A program made the translations under genes and the position numbers. Below are positions 16,617-24,745 of a DNA stretch of 64,000 nt, in pieces. The DNA is from an uncultured Sulfitobacter sp. Lineage in GTDB: Bacteria > Pseudomonadota > Alphaproteobacteria > Rhodobacterales > Rhodobacteraceae. Where the stretch lies: contig CANLOQ010000002.1 in the NCBI GenBank assembly GCA_947492925.1, positions 372,001-436,000 on the forward strand, written 5' to 3'. How positions within the stretch are numbered: position 1 is the stretch's first letter; each line of letters starts with the position of its first letter. The notes beneath the pieces were generated by a model, which saw only the letters and a list, made by a program, of their open reading frames with translations, was not told the DNA's origin and searched no databases.

Positions 16617-17881
16617 CCCTTGGGCGGGTCACCGATCAGGATGGCGCGGAAGTCATTCACGTTGGTGCCGGTGGGGCCGGTGACAAACAGATCATCGGTT
16701 GCGGCAAAGGCGCTGTAGGCGTTGTTGCCCTGCAAATGGGCTTGCGGATCAACGCCCGTCGCGCGCATCCGGGTCGCCGTCTGGCCGCTCACGAACGCCC
16801 CTGCGTTATCCTCTGACCCGTCGATGCCGTCCGTGTCGGCGGCCAGCGCCTGCACCCCGTCGACCCCTTCTAGTGCCAGTGCCAGCGCCAGTTGAAATTC
16901 GCTGTTGCGCCCGCCGCGGCCTTTGTGGCGCAGGGTCACCGTGGTTTCGCCTCCTGACAGCAGCACCACCGGCGCGGGATGGGGAAAGCCGGAATGGATG
17001 ACCTGACGGGCCAGCGCTGCGTGGACCTGTGCGACATCGCGCGCCTCGCCCTCAATCCGGTCGGACAGGACCCATGCATTCACGCCGCGTGCCCGTGCTG
17101 TCTGCGCGGCGTTTTCAAGGGAAAGCGCGGCTGAGGCGATGATTTTGGTGGTGATGCGCGGGTCTGTTGCCGGTAAGGGCGCGTCCGGTGTTCGAGCAAG
17201 GTGATCCATCAGCGCCGGAGGCAGGGCAATGCCACGGGTCTTTATCAGGCTCAGCACATCGCCGGGCGCGGGGCGGCCGGGCACCGTGGGGCCGGAGGCG
17301 ACCTCACCCGGCGCATCGCCCGGCACGTCCGATACGATCAGGTTGCAGACACAGGCGGGGGCGGCCAGTTCCGCCAGCCGTCCGCCGTTGATCCCGCTGA
17401 AGCATTTGCGGATGTCGTTCATCACCGAGATCGGTGCGCCGGAGGCAAGGAGCGCTGTATTCAGCGCTTGCAGATCATCCAGACCCAGACCCGGAGGCGG
17501 GTCGGGCAACAATGATGAGCCGCCACCGCAGATCAGCGCGATCACCAGATCATCGGGGCCAAGGCCCGTCACCGCCCGTTTGAGCGCGGCGCTGGCGGCC
17601 TGTCCGGCGGCATCCGGCACGGGATGGGCGGCTTCCATCACCTTGATGGTCTGGCACGGTGCGCCGTAGCCGTAGCGGGTGACCACGACCCCTTCAAAAG
17701 GGCCGTCCCATAGGGTTTCAAACGCCTGCGCAAGCTGTGCCGCACCCTTGCCCGCACCGATCACGATTGTGCGTCCCTTGGGGACATCGGGCAGGTTCGC
17801 GCGCAGGGCCTCTGCCGGGTCCGCCGCGGCAACTGCGGCGTGGAAGAGATCAGCAAGAAAGGCGCGATGGGGCTGGGACAC
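16613..17881 (-). CDS. Glycerate 2-kinase (MOFRL family; TtuD/GckA-like)
   Basis: A 422-residue protein with the MOFRL architecture. The N-terminal kinase domain contains V-I-G-A-G-K-G-A-A and I-C-G-G-G-S-S-L-L. The C-terminal MOFRL segment contains L-S-G-G-E-T-T-V-T and A-A-D-T-D-G-I-D-G-S-E-D-N-A-G-A-F. It phosphorylates D-glycerate to 2-phosphoglycerate, feeding glyoxylate or tartrate carbon into glycolysis (older annotations say hydroxypyruvate reductase). It lies 11 bp downstream of the co-directional UDP-glucose dehydrogenase gene, so they may be co-transcribed. Confidence 0.9.
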   Translation of the reverse strand: MSQPHRAFLADLFHAAVAAADPAEALRANLPDVPKGRTIVIGAGKGAAQLAQAFETLWDGPFEGVVVTRYGYGAPCQTIKVMEAAHPVPDAAGQAASAALKRAVTGLGPDDLVIALICGGGSSLLPDPPPGLGLDDLQALNTALLASGAPISVMNDIRKCFSGINGGRLAELAAPACVCNLIVSDVPGDAPGEVASGPTVPGRPAPGDVLSLIKTRGIALPPALMDHLARTPDAPLPATDPRITTKIIASAALSLENAAQTARARGVNAWVLSDRIEGEARDVAQVHAALARQVIHSGFPHPAPVVLLSGGETTVTLRHKGRGGRNSEFQLALALALEGVDGVQALAADTDGIDGSEDNAGAFVSGQTATRMRATGVDPQAHLQGNNAYSAFAATDDLFVTGPTGTNVNDFRAILIGDPPKG

Positions 17882-17892
17882 CGGCGCGGTCC

Positions 17893-19062
17893 TCAGCTTT
17901 TGCCAAAGATGTCGCGGGTAAAGACCTTGTCCGCTACATCGTCCAGATCATCGGAGGCACGGTTGGCCACGATCACATCGCTTTCGGTCTTGAAGGCCTC
18001 AAGGTCGCGGACCACCTCGCAACCCATGAACTTCTTTTTTCCAAGTGCCGGTTCATAGATCAGCACGCGAATGCCCGCATCGCGGATGTCGCGGATCACC
18101 CCCTGCACCGAGCTTTGGCGGAAGTTGTCGGAGCCCTGTTTCATCACCAGACGGTGAATGCCCACGGTCTGCGGTTCCTTGGCGATGACCTGTGCGGCGA
18201 TGTATTCTTTGCGGGTTTTGTTGGCCTGCACCACCGCGCGCATCAGGTTTTGCGGCACTTCAGAGAAGTTCGCCAGCAGTTGCTTGGTGTCTTTGGGCAG
18301 GCAATAGCCGCCGTAGCCGAAGGACGGGTTGTTGTAATGTGTGCCGATGCGGGGATCGAGGCTGATGCCTTCGATGATCTGGCGCGAATTGAGGTTCTGG
18401 TTAAGCGCATAGCTGTCGAGTTCGTTAAAGAACGCTACCCGCAAGGCCAGATAGGTATTGGCGAAAAGCTTGATCGATTCTGCTTCTTCGGGGCCGGTGA
18501 AGAGGACGGGAATGTCGGTGGCTTCGGCAGCGCTGGCCATCAGGTCCGCAAAGGTATGGGCGGCGGGGGTGTCGGCACCGACGACGATCCGCGAGGGATG
18601 CAGATTGTCGTGCAAAGCCTGACCTTCGCGCAGGAATTCGGGGCAAAAGAAAATCTGATCGGTGCCGTGAAGTGCCCGCATGCGGCTGATAAACCCTACG
18701 GGCACTGTGGATTTGACCACAATCTGCGCCCGGGGGTTTGTTTGCCGCGCAAGGGCGATCACGGTTTCAACCGATGAGGTGTCAAAGAAGTTGCTTTTTG
18801 TGTCGTAGTCGGTTGGCGTGGCCACGACGATGAAGTCGGCGTCCGCGCAGGCCGCGGGGCCGTCCGTTGTGGCGCTGAGCGACAGATCATGGGTGGCCAG
18901 CCAGTCGGCCAATGCGGCTTCTTCCAGCGGGGACTGCCGTGCGTTGATCTGGTCCACGCGGTCCTGGGAAAGATCGACGGCGATCACGGTATTGTCCCGG
19001 GATAGCAGCGCCGCGTTGGACAGGCCCACGTAGCCGATGCCAAATACCGCAATTTTCGTCAT
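17893..19062 (-). CDS. ugd: UDP-glucose 6-dehydrogenase
   Basis: A 389-residue short-form enzyme (E. coli type, about 388). The N-terminal Rossmann motif is G-I-G-Y-V-G at residues 8-13. S-T-V-P-V-G-F lies near 118-124, the substrate region is F-C-P-E-F-L-R-E-G at 139-147, and the catalytic Cys254 is in G-Y-C-L-P-K-D-T. It oxidises UDP-glucose to UDP-glucuronate with two NAD+, supplying acidic sugars for exopolysaccharide and the substrate for the epimerase at 7340-8341. The start ATG 19062 has GAGCGG a few bases upstream. The longer frame to 19203 has no family homology. Confidence 0.93.
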   Translation of the reverse strand: MTKIAVFGIGYVGLSNAALLSRDNTVIAVDLSQDRVDQINARQSPLEEAALADWLATHDLSLSATTDGPAACADADFIVVATPTDYDTKSNFFDTSSVETVIALARQTNPRAQIVVKSTVPVGFISRMRALHGTDQIFFCPEFLREGQALHDNLHPSRIVVGADTPAAHTFADLMASAAEATDIPVLFTGPEEAESIKLFANTYLALRVAFFNELDSYALNQNLNSRQIIEGISLDPRIGTHYNNPSFGYGGYCLPKDTKQLLANFSEVPQNLMRAVVQANKTRKEYIAAQVIAKEPQTVGIHRLVMKQGSDNFRQSSVQGVIRDIRDAGIRVLIYEPALGKKKFMGCEVVRDLEAFKTESDVIVANRASDDLDDVADKVFTRDIFGKS

Positions 19063-19243
19063 GTTACCGCTCAAACTGGCCTGTTTTCGAACACCTTTCA
19101 TATCCGCCCCTTTCTGGCAATATCCCGCACCGGGACCGGGGTGACCGACAAGAGGGGTGATGCAGGGCTGCAATGGAACGTGGCGCGCGGGACATTCCGG
19201 CAAAGCTGCCTATATGTCTGACAAGCAGGGGAGACGCGACGTG

Positions 19244-20053
19244 ATGAGAATTGTTTGGGCCGTGATCTGCACCGTTCTGGCGGGCACGGCGTTTGCCGGA
19301 CCCGATCTCAGCGCGCGGGACCGTGCGGCGATGGGCACGGCGGATGTCGTCCTTCTGGGTGAGATACATGACAACCCCGAGCATCACCTGGGGCAGGCTG
19401 CCCTGATCAAAGAGATCGGTCCGGCGGCCGTGGTCTTTGAGATGCTGAGCCCCGAGATGGCGGCGGCGGTGAACGCTGACGGGGGCGATCGGACTGATCT
19501 GGGCGCGCGCATCGGCTGGGAATTGGCAGGCTGGCCTGATTTTGCGATCTATCTGCCGGTGTTCGACGCGGTAGCAGAGATCCCGGTGGTGGGCGCAGCA
19601 CTGCCGCGTGGGCGGGTGCGGGAGGCATTCGGACGAGGCGCGGCGGCGGTCTTTGGTCCCGGGGCTGACCGCTTTGGGCTGGACATGCCCGTGCCCGATG
19701 CGCAGGCAGAGCAGCGCCGGAGTTTGCAGTTTGACGCCCATTGTGGTGCGATGCCGATGGAGATGATGGACGGTATGATCGAGGCCCAGCGTCTGCGCGA
19801 CGCGGTCTTTGCGGATGCAACGCTGAAGGCGCTCGCGCAATTTGGCCCGCCGGTCGTGGTGATCACCGGCAATGGCCACGCGCGGCGCGACTGGGGTATC
19901 CCGGACAAGATCAGCCGCGCGGACCCCGGTGTGTCCGTGTTCAGCGTCGGGTTCGTGGAAGAACCGGGATCTGCGGGCGATCCGCGTTTTGACGTGACCA
20001 TCGTGACCCCCGCCGCCACCCGCGGTGACCCCTGCGCCGCTTTTGACAGATAA
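19244..20053 (+). CDS. ChaN-like haem-regulated periplasmic protein
   Basis: A 269-residue exported protein. A Sec signal peptide (residues 1 to about 19, ending A-F-A with no lipobox cysteine) precedes a ChaN/PhuW-type domain with V-L-L-G-E-I-H-D-N-P-E-H-H near residue 37, F-E-M-L-S-P and G-N-G-H-A-R-R-D-W-G-I-P. The family is structurally linked to haem binding. The start is ATG 19244; GTG 19241 is an equally reasonable alternative (GGGGAG upstream). It is 13 bp upstream of an IsdG-like haem monooxygenase, which strengthens a haem role. Confidence 0.8.
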   Translation: MRIVWAVICTVLAGTAFAGPDLSARDRAAMGTADVVLLGEIHDNPEHHLGQAALIKEIGPAAVVFEMLSPEMAAAVNADGGDRTDLGARIGWELAGWPDFAIYLPVFDAVAEIPVVGAALPRGRVREAFGRGAAAVFGPGADRFGLDMPVPDAQAEQRRSLQFDAHCGAMPMEMMDGMIEAQRLRDAVFADATLKALAQFGPPVVVITGNGHARRDWGIPDKISRADPGVSVFSVGFVEEPGSAGDPRFDVTIVTPAATRGDPCAAFDR

Positions 20054-20066
20054 CTGGGAGACCCGG

Positions 20067-20378
20067 ATGTATATCGCCATGAATCGTTTTCACGTAACCC
20101 CCGAAAATGCAGAGGCCTTTGAGGCGCTCTGGCTGGGGCGCGACAGTCACCTCAAGGAAATGGAGGGGTTTGTGGAATTTCACATGCTGCGCGGGCCAGA
20201 GAAGGACGGGGTGATCCTTTTTGCCTCGCACACGGTCTGGGCATCCGAAGAGGCGTTTCGCAACTGGACGCGCAGTGATGCGTTCCGTGCTGCCCACAAA
20301 GGAGCCGGGGCCACGTCAAAGCTGCATGAGGGCACGCCGGTCTTTGAAGGGTTCAGCACCATCCAGCACATCGTCTGA
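20067..20378 (+). CDS. Haem-degrading monooxygenase, IsdG/HmoB type (ABM fold)
   Basis: A 103-residue antibiotic-biosynthesis-monooxygenase-fold protein. The IsdG/IsdI catalytic triad is reproduced at the expected positions: Asn6 (A-M-N-R-F), Trp67 (F-R-N-W-T) and His77 (A-A-H-K-G), compared with N7/W67/H77 in IsdG. This makes haem cleavage with iron release the best assignment, rather than a generic ABM oxygenase. The ATG 20067 follows CTGGGAG. It lies directly after the ChaN-like gene, and the pair probably serves haem-iron use in the cytoplasm and periplasm respectively. Confidence 0.85.
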   Translation: MYIAMNRFHVTPENAEAFEALWLGRDSHLKEMEGFVEFHMLRGPEKDGVILFASHTVWASEEAFRNWTRSDAFRAAHKGAGATSKLHEGTPVFEGFSTIQHIV

Positions 20379-20438
20379 GGGCGGTTTGCCAAAGTTGGCG
20401 TGATCCCATTGACGCGGCAAGCCGCGACGATATTCAGG

Positions 20439-20498
20439 GTGCCCGTGCCCGTGCCCGTGCCCGTGCCCGTGCCCGTGCCCGTGCCCGTGCCCGTGGCC
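20439..20498. repeat. Hexanucleotide microsatellite (GTGCCC)9
   Basis: Nine perfect tandem copies of GTGCCC occupy 20439-20492, followed by one degenerate copy GTGGCC (20493-20498). It lies in the 408-bp non-coding gap between the haem monooxygenase and tupB. Perfect hexamer arrays of this length are prone to slipped-strand change in copy number. Confidence 0.95.
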
Positions 20499-20556
20499 GA
20501 GCTGAGCCCTGATCACGGGGTGCGCGGGTGCTGAGACGACTGCCCTGATTGCTGAG

Positions 20557-20675
20557 AGGTGCCTGAGGGACAGGTCTGTCCTCAGGGCACCTGTGCGAGG
20601 GTGGGGGCGATTCCGTGCGGCCTCAAGGACAAGCCGGGCAAGCCCGGTCGCGTGCCGCGATCCTTGACCCCGCAC
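20557..20675 (+). ncRNA. Candidate structured leader RNA upstream of tupBCA
   Basis: Two consecutive strong foldable elements. Stem-loop 1 (20557-20592) pairs AGGTGCC with GGCACCT, then TGAGG with CCTCA through single-base bulges, closing a short loop. Element 2 (20615-20675) has an outer stem GTGCGG/CCGCAC, a symmetric CC/CC internal loop and a 7-bp stem TCAAGGA/TCCTTGA. These enclose a perfect CCGGGC-AA-GCCCGG hairpin and a small CGCG/CGCG hairpin, giving a branched junction. It ends about 110 bases before the tupB start. The position suggests a cis-regulatory RNA, possibly sensing tungstate/molybdate cofactor, but I could not match it to a known riboswitch class. Confidence 0.4.
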
Positions 20676-20786
20676 AGAATCACCATTGGCGGGGCCGTCG
20701 ATATATGTTCTGGCTGCGCGCGACAGGGACGGGTTGTATCGGAGGGCTGTCATCGTGAAGTGTCATGCTGTGCAGACTGTGGCGGG
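20676..20786 (+). promoter_or_regulatory. Region between structured element and tupB start
   Basis: A 111-bp non-coding stretch. CGATATATG at 20699-20707 resembles one half of a ModE/Mop-type Mo-box (CGnTATATA), but the second half-site is not present, so this is weak. Immediately before the tupB ATG the sequence is GTGGCGGG, a poor ribosome site, which would make translation dependent on leader structure. Confidence 0.25.
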
Positions 20787-21491
20787 ATGAACGAGATCTG
20801 GGCGGGCGTGGTGGCGGCCTTTGGGCTGATTGTATCGCTGGATGGAGATCTGGTGGAGATCACACTGCGGTCTTTGCAGGTGAGCCTGTCGGCGCTCTTT
20901 ATTGCCTCGGCGCTGGCACTGCCTTTTGGCACCTGGCTGGCCATCCGGCGTTTTCGGTTTCGCCGTGCGACCATCGCGACGCTTAATGCGCTGATGGGGC
21001 TGCCGCCGGTCGTGGTGGGGTTGATTGTCTATTTGCTGCTGTCGCGTTCGGGTCCGTTTGGTGTGCTGGGGTTATTGTTCACGCCGACGGCGATGATCAT
21101 CGCACAGGTCATCATCATCACCCCGCTGATCGCCTCGATCACGCATCAGGCGATGCGGGAGCTATGGGCGGAATACCATGATTTGCTGATTTCGCTGAAC
21201 ACAACAAACCGCCAGCGCATCGCGACATTGCTTTGGGACGGGCGGCGCACGCTGTTGACGGCGGCGCTGGCGGGCTTTGGCCGGGCGATTGGCGAGGTGG
21301 GGGCAATCATGATTGTCGGGGGCAACATTGATCATGCCACGCGCGTGCTGACCACGGCGATTGCGCTTGAGACGGGCAAGGGGGATTTTGCGCTGGCGCT
21401 TGGGCTGGGCTTTGTGCTGATCGCGCTGGCGCTGCTGGTGAATTTTGCCATTCATGCGCTGTCGCGGACAGAGCGGGAGGGCAGGTGGTGA
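20787..21491 (+). CDS. tupB: Tungstate ABC transporter permease
   Basis: A 234-residue inner-membrane permease with about five hydrophobic segments. It has M-G-L-P-P-V-V-V-G-L-I-V-Y-L-L-L and the EAA-type loop G-F-G-R-A-I-G-E-V-G-A-I-M-I-V-G-G-N, both characteristic of TupB (distinct from ModB). The ATG 20787 gives the expected length. The longer frame from 20559 adds a Cys-rich stretch with no membrane character and runs through the structured leader, so it is rejected. It is first in a tight tupB-tupC-tupA run and ends in a GTGA overlap with tupC. Confidence 0.87.
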   Translation: MNEIWAGVVAAFGLIVSLDGDLVEITLRSLQVSLSALFIASALALPFGTWLAIRRFRFRRATIATLNALMGLPPVVVGLIVYLLLSRSGPFGVLGLLFTPTAMIIAQVIIITPLIASITHQAMRELWAEYHDLLISLNTTNRQRIATLLWDGRRTLLTAALAGFGRAIGEVGAIMIVGGNIDHATRVLTTAIALETGKGDFALALGLGFVLIALALLVNFAIHALSRTEREGRW

Positions 21492-22201
21492 GCGCCGGCA
21501 TGTCAGTTGCCTTGCACGGTGTTGTGGTCCGGCGCAGGGGCAAAACCATTCTGGGGCCTGTCGATCTGGACCTTGGCGGGGACGGCCTGAGCATCGTCCT
21601 GGGCCCCAATGGCGCAGGCAAGACCACATTGCTGAAAGTGCTGCACGGGGTCGCGCGGATTTCGGCCGGTGAGGTCGTCTGGTCGGTGCCGGAGGAAGAG
21701 GCGCGCGGCGCGCAGGCCTATGTATTTCAAAGTCCGATCATGCTGCGCCGGTCGGTGCGCCAGAACCTTGCGTATCCGCTGGAATTGCTGGGCACGGACA
21801 AGGCAGAAACCGCGCAGCGGGTTGCGGATTGGGCGGGCCGGATTGGGCTGAGCGATGCGCTTGAGCGGCCCGCGCCGCGCCTGTCGGGGGGCGAGCGGCA
21901 GAAGCTGGCGCTGGGCCGGGCGCTTATCCGCGCGCCACGGGTGCTGTTTCTGGATGAACCCTGCGCCAATCTGGACGGCCGGTCCACCCGCGAGATCGAG
22001 GCGTTGCTGGAGATCGCGCGCGCGGCGGGGACGCGCATTGTCATGACGACCCATGATCTGGGTCAGGCGCGGCGGCTTGCCAGCGATGTGGTGTTTCTGC
22101 ACAGGGGTGCGGTGCGCGAACAGGCGGCGGCGGAAACATTCTTTGACGGCCCGCAAACTGCCGAAGCGCGGGCTTTTCTGAAGGGAGATATTGTCGAATG
22201 A
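21488..22201 (+). CDS. tupC: Tungstate ABC transporter ATP-binding protein
   Basis: A 237-residue ATPase. Walker A is G-P-N-G-A-G-K-T-T near residue 37, the Q-loop is F-Q-S-P-I-M-L-R-R-S (the Q-x-P-x-M-L-R-R form seen in TupC), the signature is L-S-G-G-E-R-Q-K, and Walker B is V-L-F-L-D-E-P-C-A-N-L-D. GTG 21488 overlaps the tupB stop (GTGA) with GGGAGG about seven bases upstream. ATG 21500 is the alternative. It drives import of tungstate (or molybdate) for molybdopterin enzymes. Confidence 0.87.
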   Translation: MSAGMSVALHGVVVRRRGKTILGPVDLDLGGDGLSIVLGPNGAGKTTLLKVLHGVARISAGEVVWSVPEEEARGAQAYVFQSPIMLRRSVRQNLAYPLELLGTDKAETAQRVADWAGRIGLSDALERPAPRLSGGERQKLALGRALIRAPRVLFLDEPCANLDGRSTREIEALLEIARAAGTRIVMTTHDLGQARRLASDVVFLHRGAVREQAAAETFFDGPQTAEARAFLKGDIVE

Positions 22202-23004
22202 TGCGTATCCTGAGCGTGCTGCTGGTGTTGTTTGCCGTGCAGGCACGGGCCGAGACGATGCGGCTGGCGGTGACGACCAGTTTTCACAATTCGGGTCTGT
22301 CCGAGGTGCTGTTGCCTGCGGTGCGCCGCGACACGGGGATTGAGGTGCAGTTGCTGATTGTGGGCACCGGTCAGGCGCTGAGGCTGGGGCGGGCGGGTGA
22401 TGTGGATGCCATTCTGGTGCATTCGAAGGCGGCGGAGCTGGAGTTTGTCGCGCAGGGGTTTGGCACGCACAGGCGCGAGATCATGTACAATGATTTTGTC
22501 TTTGTGGGGCCGGCGGATGACCCTGCGGCCCTTGCCGGGGCCGCGGATGCGCAGGATGCGCTGCGGCGCATCGCAGCGGTGCGCGCGGCATTTGTCAGCC
22601 GGGGGGATGACAGCGGGACACACCGCAAGGAGGTATCGCTTTGGGCAGCTGCGGGGCTGGACCCGCAGCGCTTTGGCGCGTGGTACAAGGCTGTTGGTGC
22701 CGGCATGGGGGCCAGCCTGAACACGGCGTCGGGGCTGGAGGCCTATATTCTTGCGGACCGGGCAAGCTGGCTGAACTTCCGCAACAAGGGCACGTTGGCG
22801 CTGCTTTTTGCGGGTGATCCGGTTTTGTTCAATCAATACGCCTATCTGCCGGTCAATCCCGCCCGGCACAGCCATGTCAGGGCAGCGGCGGCGCGGCGGC
22901 TGGAGGCGTGGCTGACCTCGGCCGCGGCGCGCGATCTGATCAACGGCTATGCGATCGGGCAGGAGCAGCTTTTTGTGTTCAACGCCGACGGCACGCAGGA
23001 CTGA
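22198..23004 (+). CDS. tupA: Tungstate-binding periplasmic protein
   Basis: A 268-residue exported binding protein. A Sec signal peptide (residues 1 to about 18, ending A-R-A) is followed by the TupA ligand motif V-T-T-S-F-H-N-S-G-L, comparable to the TTTS motif of known TupA. R-G-D-D-S-G-T-H-R-K-E also fits the family. The ATG overlaps the tupC stop (ATGA). Here the binding protein is last in the operon rather than first. TupA proteins generally prefer tungstate strongly over molybdate, but selectivity in this one is not readable. Confidence 0.88.
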   Translation: MMRILSVLLVLFAVQARAETMRLAVTTSFHNSGLSEVLLPAVRRDTGIEVQLLIVGTGQALRLGRAGDVDAILVHSKAAELEFVAQGFGTHRREIMYNDFVFVGPADDPAALAGAADAQDALRRIAAVRAAFVSRGDDSGTHRKEVSLWAAAGLDPQRFGAWYKAVGAGMGASLNTASGLEAYILADRASWLNFRNKGTLALLFAGDPVLFNQYAYLPVNPARHSHVRAAAARRLEAWLTSAAARDLINGYAIGQEQLFVFNADGTQD

Positions 23005-23021
23005 GACGCGCAGGCTCCGGG

Positions 23022-23870
23022 CTATCCCCGCGCCACACGCCGGGCCGACGCGCGGCGGGTGGTGATCTGTCTGCGGATGAACGCCACGATAAAGAGGGCC
23101 GTGAGGATCAGCACGATGGTGGGTGCCGGGGCGCTGTCGAGAAAGAAGCTGGCGTAGGTGCCTGCCAGCATCGCGGACATGCACACCAGAACCGACACCC
23201 AGAGCATGTGCTGGAACCGGCGCACCAGCAGGAAGGCGATGGCACCCGGCGCGATCAACAGCCCGATGGCAAGGATCAGCCCCGCAGCGGTGAGGGTGGC
23301 CACAATCGTCAGCGACAGGGCTGCCAGCATACCGTAGTGCAGCCAGTTGACCCTGAGACCGGCGGTCTGGGCCTGTGCGGGATCAAAGCTGTGCAGAAGC
23401 CAGTCGCGCCATTTGAGCGTCAGAATGCCGCCAACGCCAAGCGCGATCAGCCCCGATGTCCACAGTTCCGACCGGTCCACGCCCAGCATATTGCCAAAGA
23501 GGATGTGATCGAGGTGCGCGTTTGTCTCCACCGACACATAAAGCACGATGCCCAGCCCGAACATGCCGGAAAAGACGACGCCCATGACAGTGTCCTGTTT
23601 GACCCGGCTGTTTGTGGCAAGGTATCCTGTGGCCACAGCACAGGTCATTCCGGCCGCGAAGGCGCCGATGATCAGCGGGATACCAAGGATGTAGGCCAGC
23701 ACGATCCCCGGCAGCACCGCGTGGCTGACCGCGTCGCCCATCAGGGCCCAGCCCTTGAGCACCAGAAAGCACGACAAAAGGGCGGTGGGAACCGACACAA
23801 TGATGCAGATTGCAAAGGCGTTCTGCATGAAGGCAAACCGGAAGGGCAGGGTGAGCGTGTCGATGTCCAT
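23022..23870 (-). CDS. sitD: Manganese ABC transporter permease
   Basis: A 282-residue ABC-3 family permease with eight or nine hydrophobic segments. It contains A-L-M-G-D-A-V-S-H-A-V-L-P-G-I, the hallmark of Mn/Zn/Fe permeases, and G-L-L-I-A-P-G-A-I-A-F-L-L. The ATG 23870 overlaps the stop of the upstream permease gene (ATGA), and the frame to 24107 is rejected. It is the last gene of a four-gene minus-strand operon (binding protein, ATPase, two permeases), convergent with tupA across a 17-bp gap. Confidence 0.9.
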   Translation of the reverse strand: MDIDTLTLPFRFAFMQNAFAICIIVSVPTALLSCFLVLKGWALMGDAVSHAVLPGIVLAYILGIPLIIGAFAAGMTCAVATGYLATNSRVKQDTVMGVVFSGMFGLGIVLYVSVETNAHLDHILFGNMLGVDRSELWTSGLIALGVGGILTLKWRDWLLHSFDPAQAQTAGLRVNWLHYGMLAALSLTIVATLTAAGLILAIGLLIAPGAIAFLLVRRFQHMLWVSVLVCMSAMLAGTYASFFLDSAPAPTIVLILTALFIVAFIRRQITTRRASARRVARG

Positions 23871-24745
23871 CAGCTTTGGTCCGCCATTTGGGGGGGGCGG
23901 CGCAGGGCGGCGGCGGCCTTGCGCTTTGCCGCCAGCAGCCCGTGCTTGGGGGCAAAGACAAATGCCACGAGAAAGATCAGCGTCTGCAGGACAACGATGA
24001 TCCCGCCTGTGGCCCCGTCGAGGAAGTAACTGGCGTAGGCCCCGGTCAGGCTGGTGCCGGCCCCGATGGCCACCGACAGGATGATCAGGCGCGGAAACCG
24101 GTCGCACAGCAAATAGGCGGTGGCCCCCGGCGTCACGACCATTGCGATGACCAGAAAGGCCCCGACCGTCTGCATGGCCGCCACGACGCAGGCCGACAGC
24201 AGGATAAAGAACACCGCTTTCAGCAGGCCAGGACGCAGCCCGATGGTGCGGGCGTGGCTTTCGTCAAAGAAGGTGACCATCAGGTCTTTCCACTTGGCCA
24301 GCAGTACGGCGAGCGACACAAACCCGATGATGGCCAGTTGCAGCGTGTCTTCGGGGGTGATGGCAAGGATGTTGCCCATCGTAATGGTCTGGATCGACAC
24401 GGCGACCGGATTGATCGACACGATAAACAGGCCCAGCCCGAAGAACGAGGTAAAGATCAGGCCGATGATCACATCGGTCTTGAGGCCGGAGCGTTCCGAG
24501 AGAAACAGCATGGATCCCGCGGCCAGACCGCCCGCGATGAAAGCGCCCAACGCAAAGGGCAGGCCCAGCAAATAAGCCCCGGCCACCCCCGGCACAACGG
24601 AATGTGCCAGTGCATCACCAATCAGCGACCAGCCTTTCAGCATCAGATAGGCCGACAGGAAGGCGCAGACGCCGCCGACAAGGGCCGACACCCACATCGC
24701 ATTTACCATGTAGCTGTAGCCAAAGGGTTCCAGCAGCGTTTCCAT
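23870..24745 (-). CDS. sitC: Manganese ABC transporter permease
   Basis: A 291-residue ABC-3 permease paralogous to its downstream neighbour. It has W-S-L-I-G-D-A-L-A-H-S-V-V-P-G-V and V-V-T-P-G-A-T-A-Y-L-L. The two permeases probably form a heterodimer. The start is ATG 24745, overlapping the ATPase stop by one base; GTG 24748 is also possible. A Lys/Arg/Ala-rich cytoplasmic tail follows the last membrane segment. Confidence 0.9.
   Translation of the reverse strand: METLLEPFGYSYMVNAMWVSALVGGVCAFLSAYLMLKGWSLIGDALAHSVVPGVAGAYLLGLPFALGAFIAGGLAAGSMLFLSERSGLKTDVIIGLIFTSFFGLGLFIVSINPVAVSIQTITMGNILAITPEDTLQLAIIGFVSLAVLLAKWKDLMVTFFDESHARTIGLRPGLLKAVFFILLSACVVAAMQTVGAFLVIAMVVTPGATAYLLCDRFPRLIILSVAIGAGTSLTGAYASYFLDGATGGIIVVLQTLIFLVAFVFAPKHGLLAAKRKAAAALRRPPQMADQS

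Noticed and set aside
20439-20498. Possible CRISPR or direct-repeat array
   Set aside because: The unit is 6 bp with no spacers; it is a simple microsatellite.
20699-20707. ModE/Mop-type Mo-box for tupB
   Set aside because: Only one half-site (CGATATATG) is visible and no second half at the required spacing; listed as a weak note only.
20316-20753. A minus-strand open frame of 145 codons with a Gly-His dipeptide run
   Set aside because: The Gly-His run is only the translated GTGCCC microsatellite. The frame overlaps the 3' end of the haem monooxygenase, has no homology on either side of the run and runs through the structured leader.
20559-20786. N-terminal extension of tupB adding a Cys-rich 76-residue domain
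   Set aside because: TupB proteins start near M-N-E-I-W. The extra part is the translation of strongly paired RNA sequence and has no membrane or domain character.
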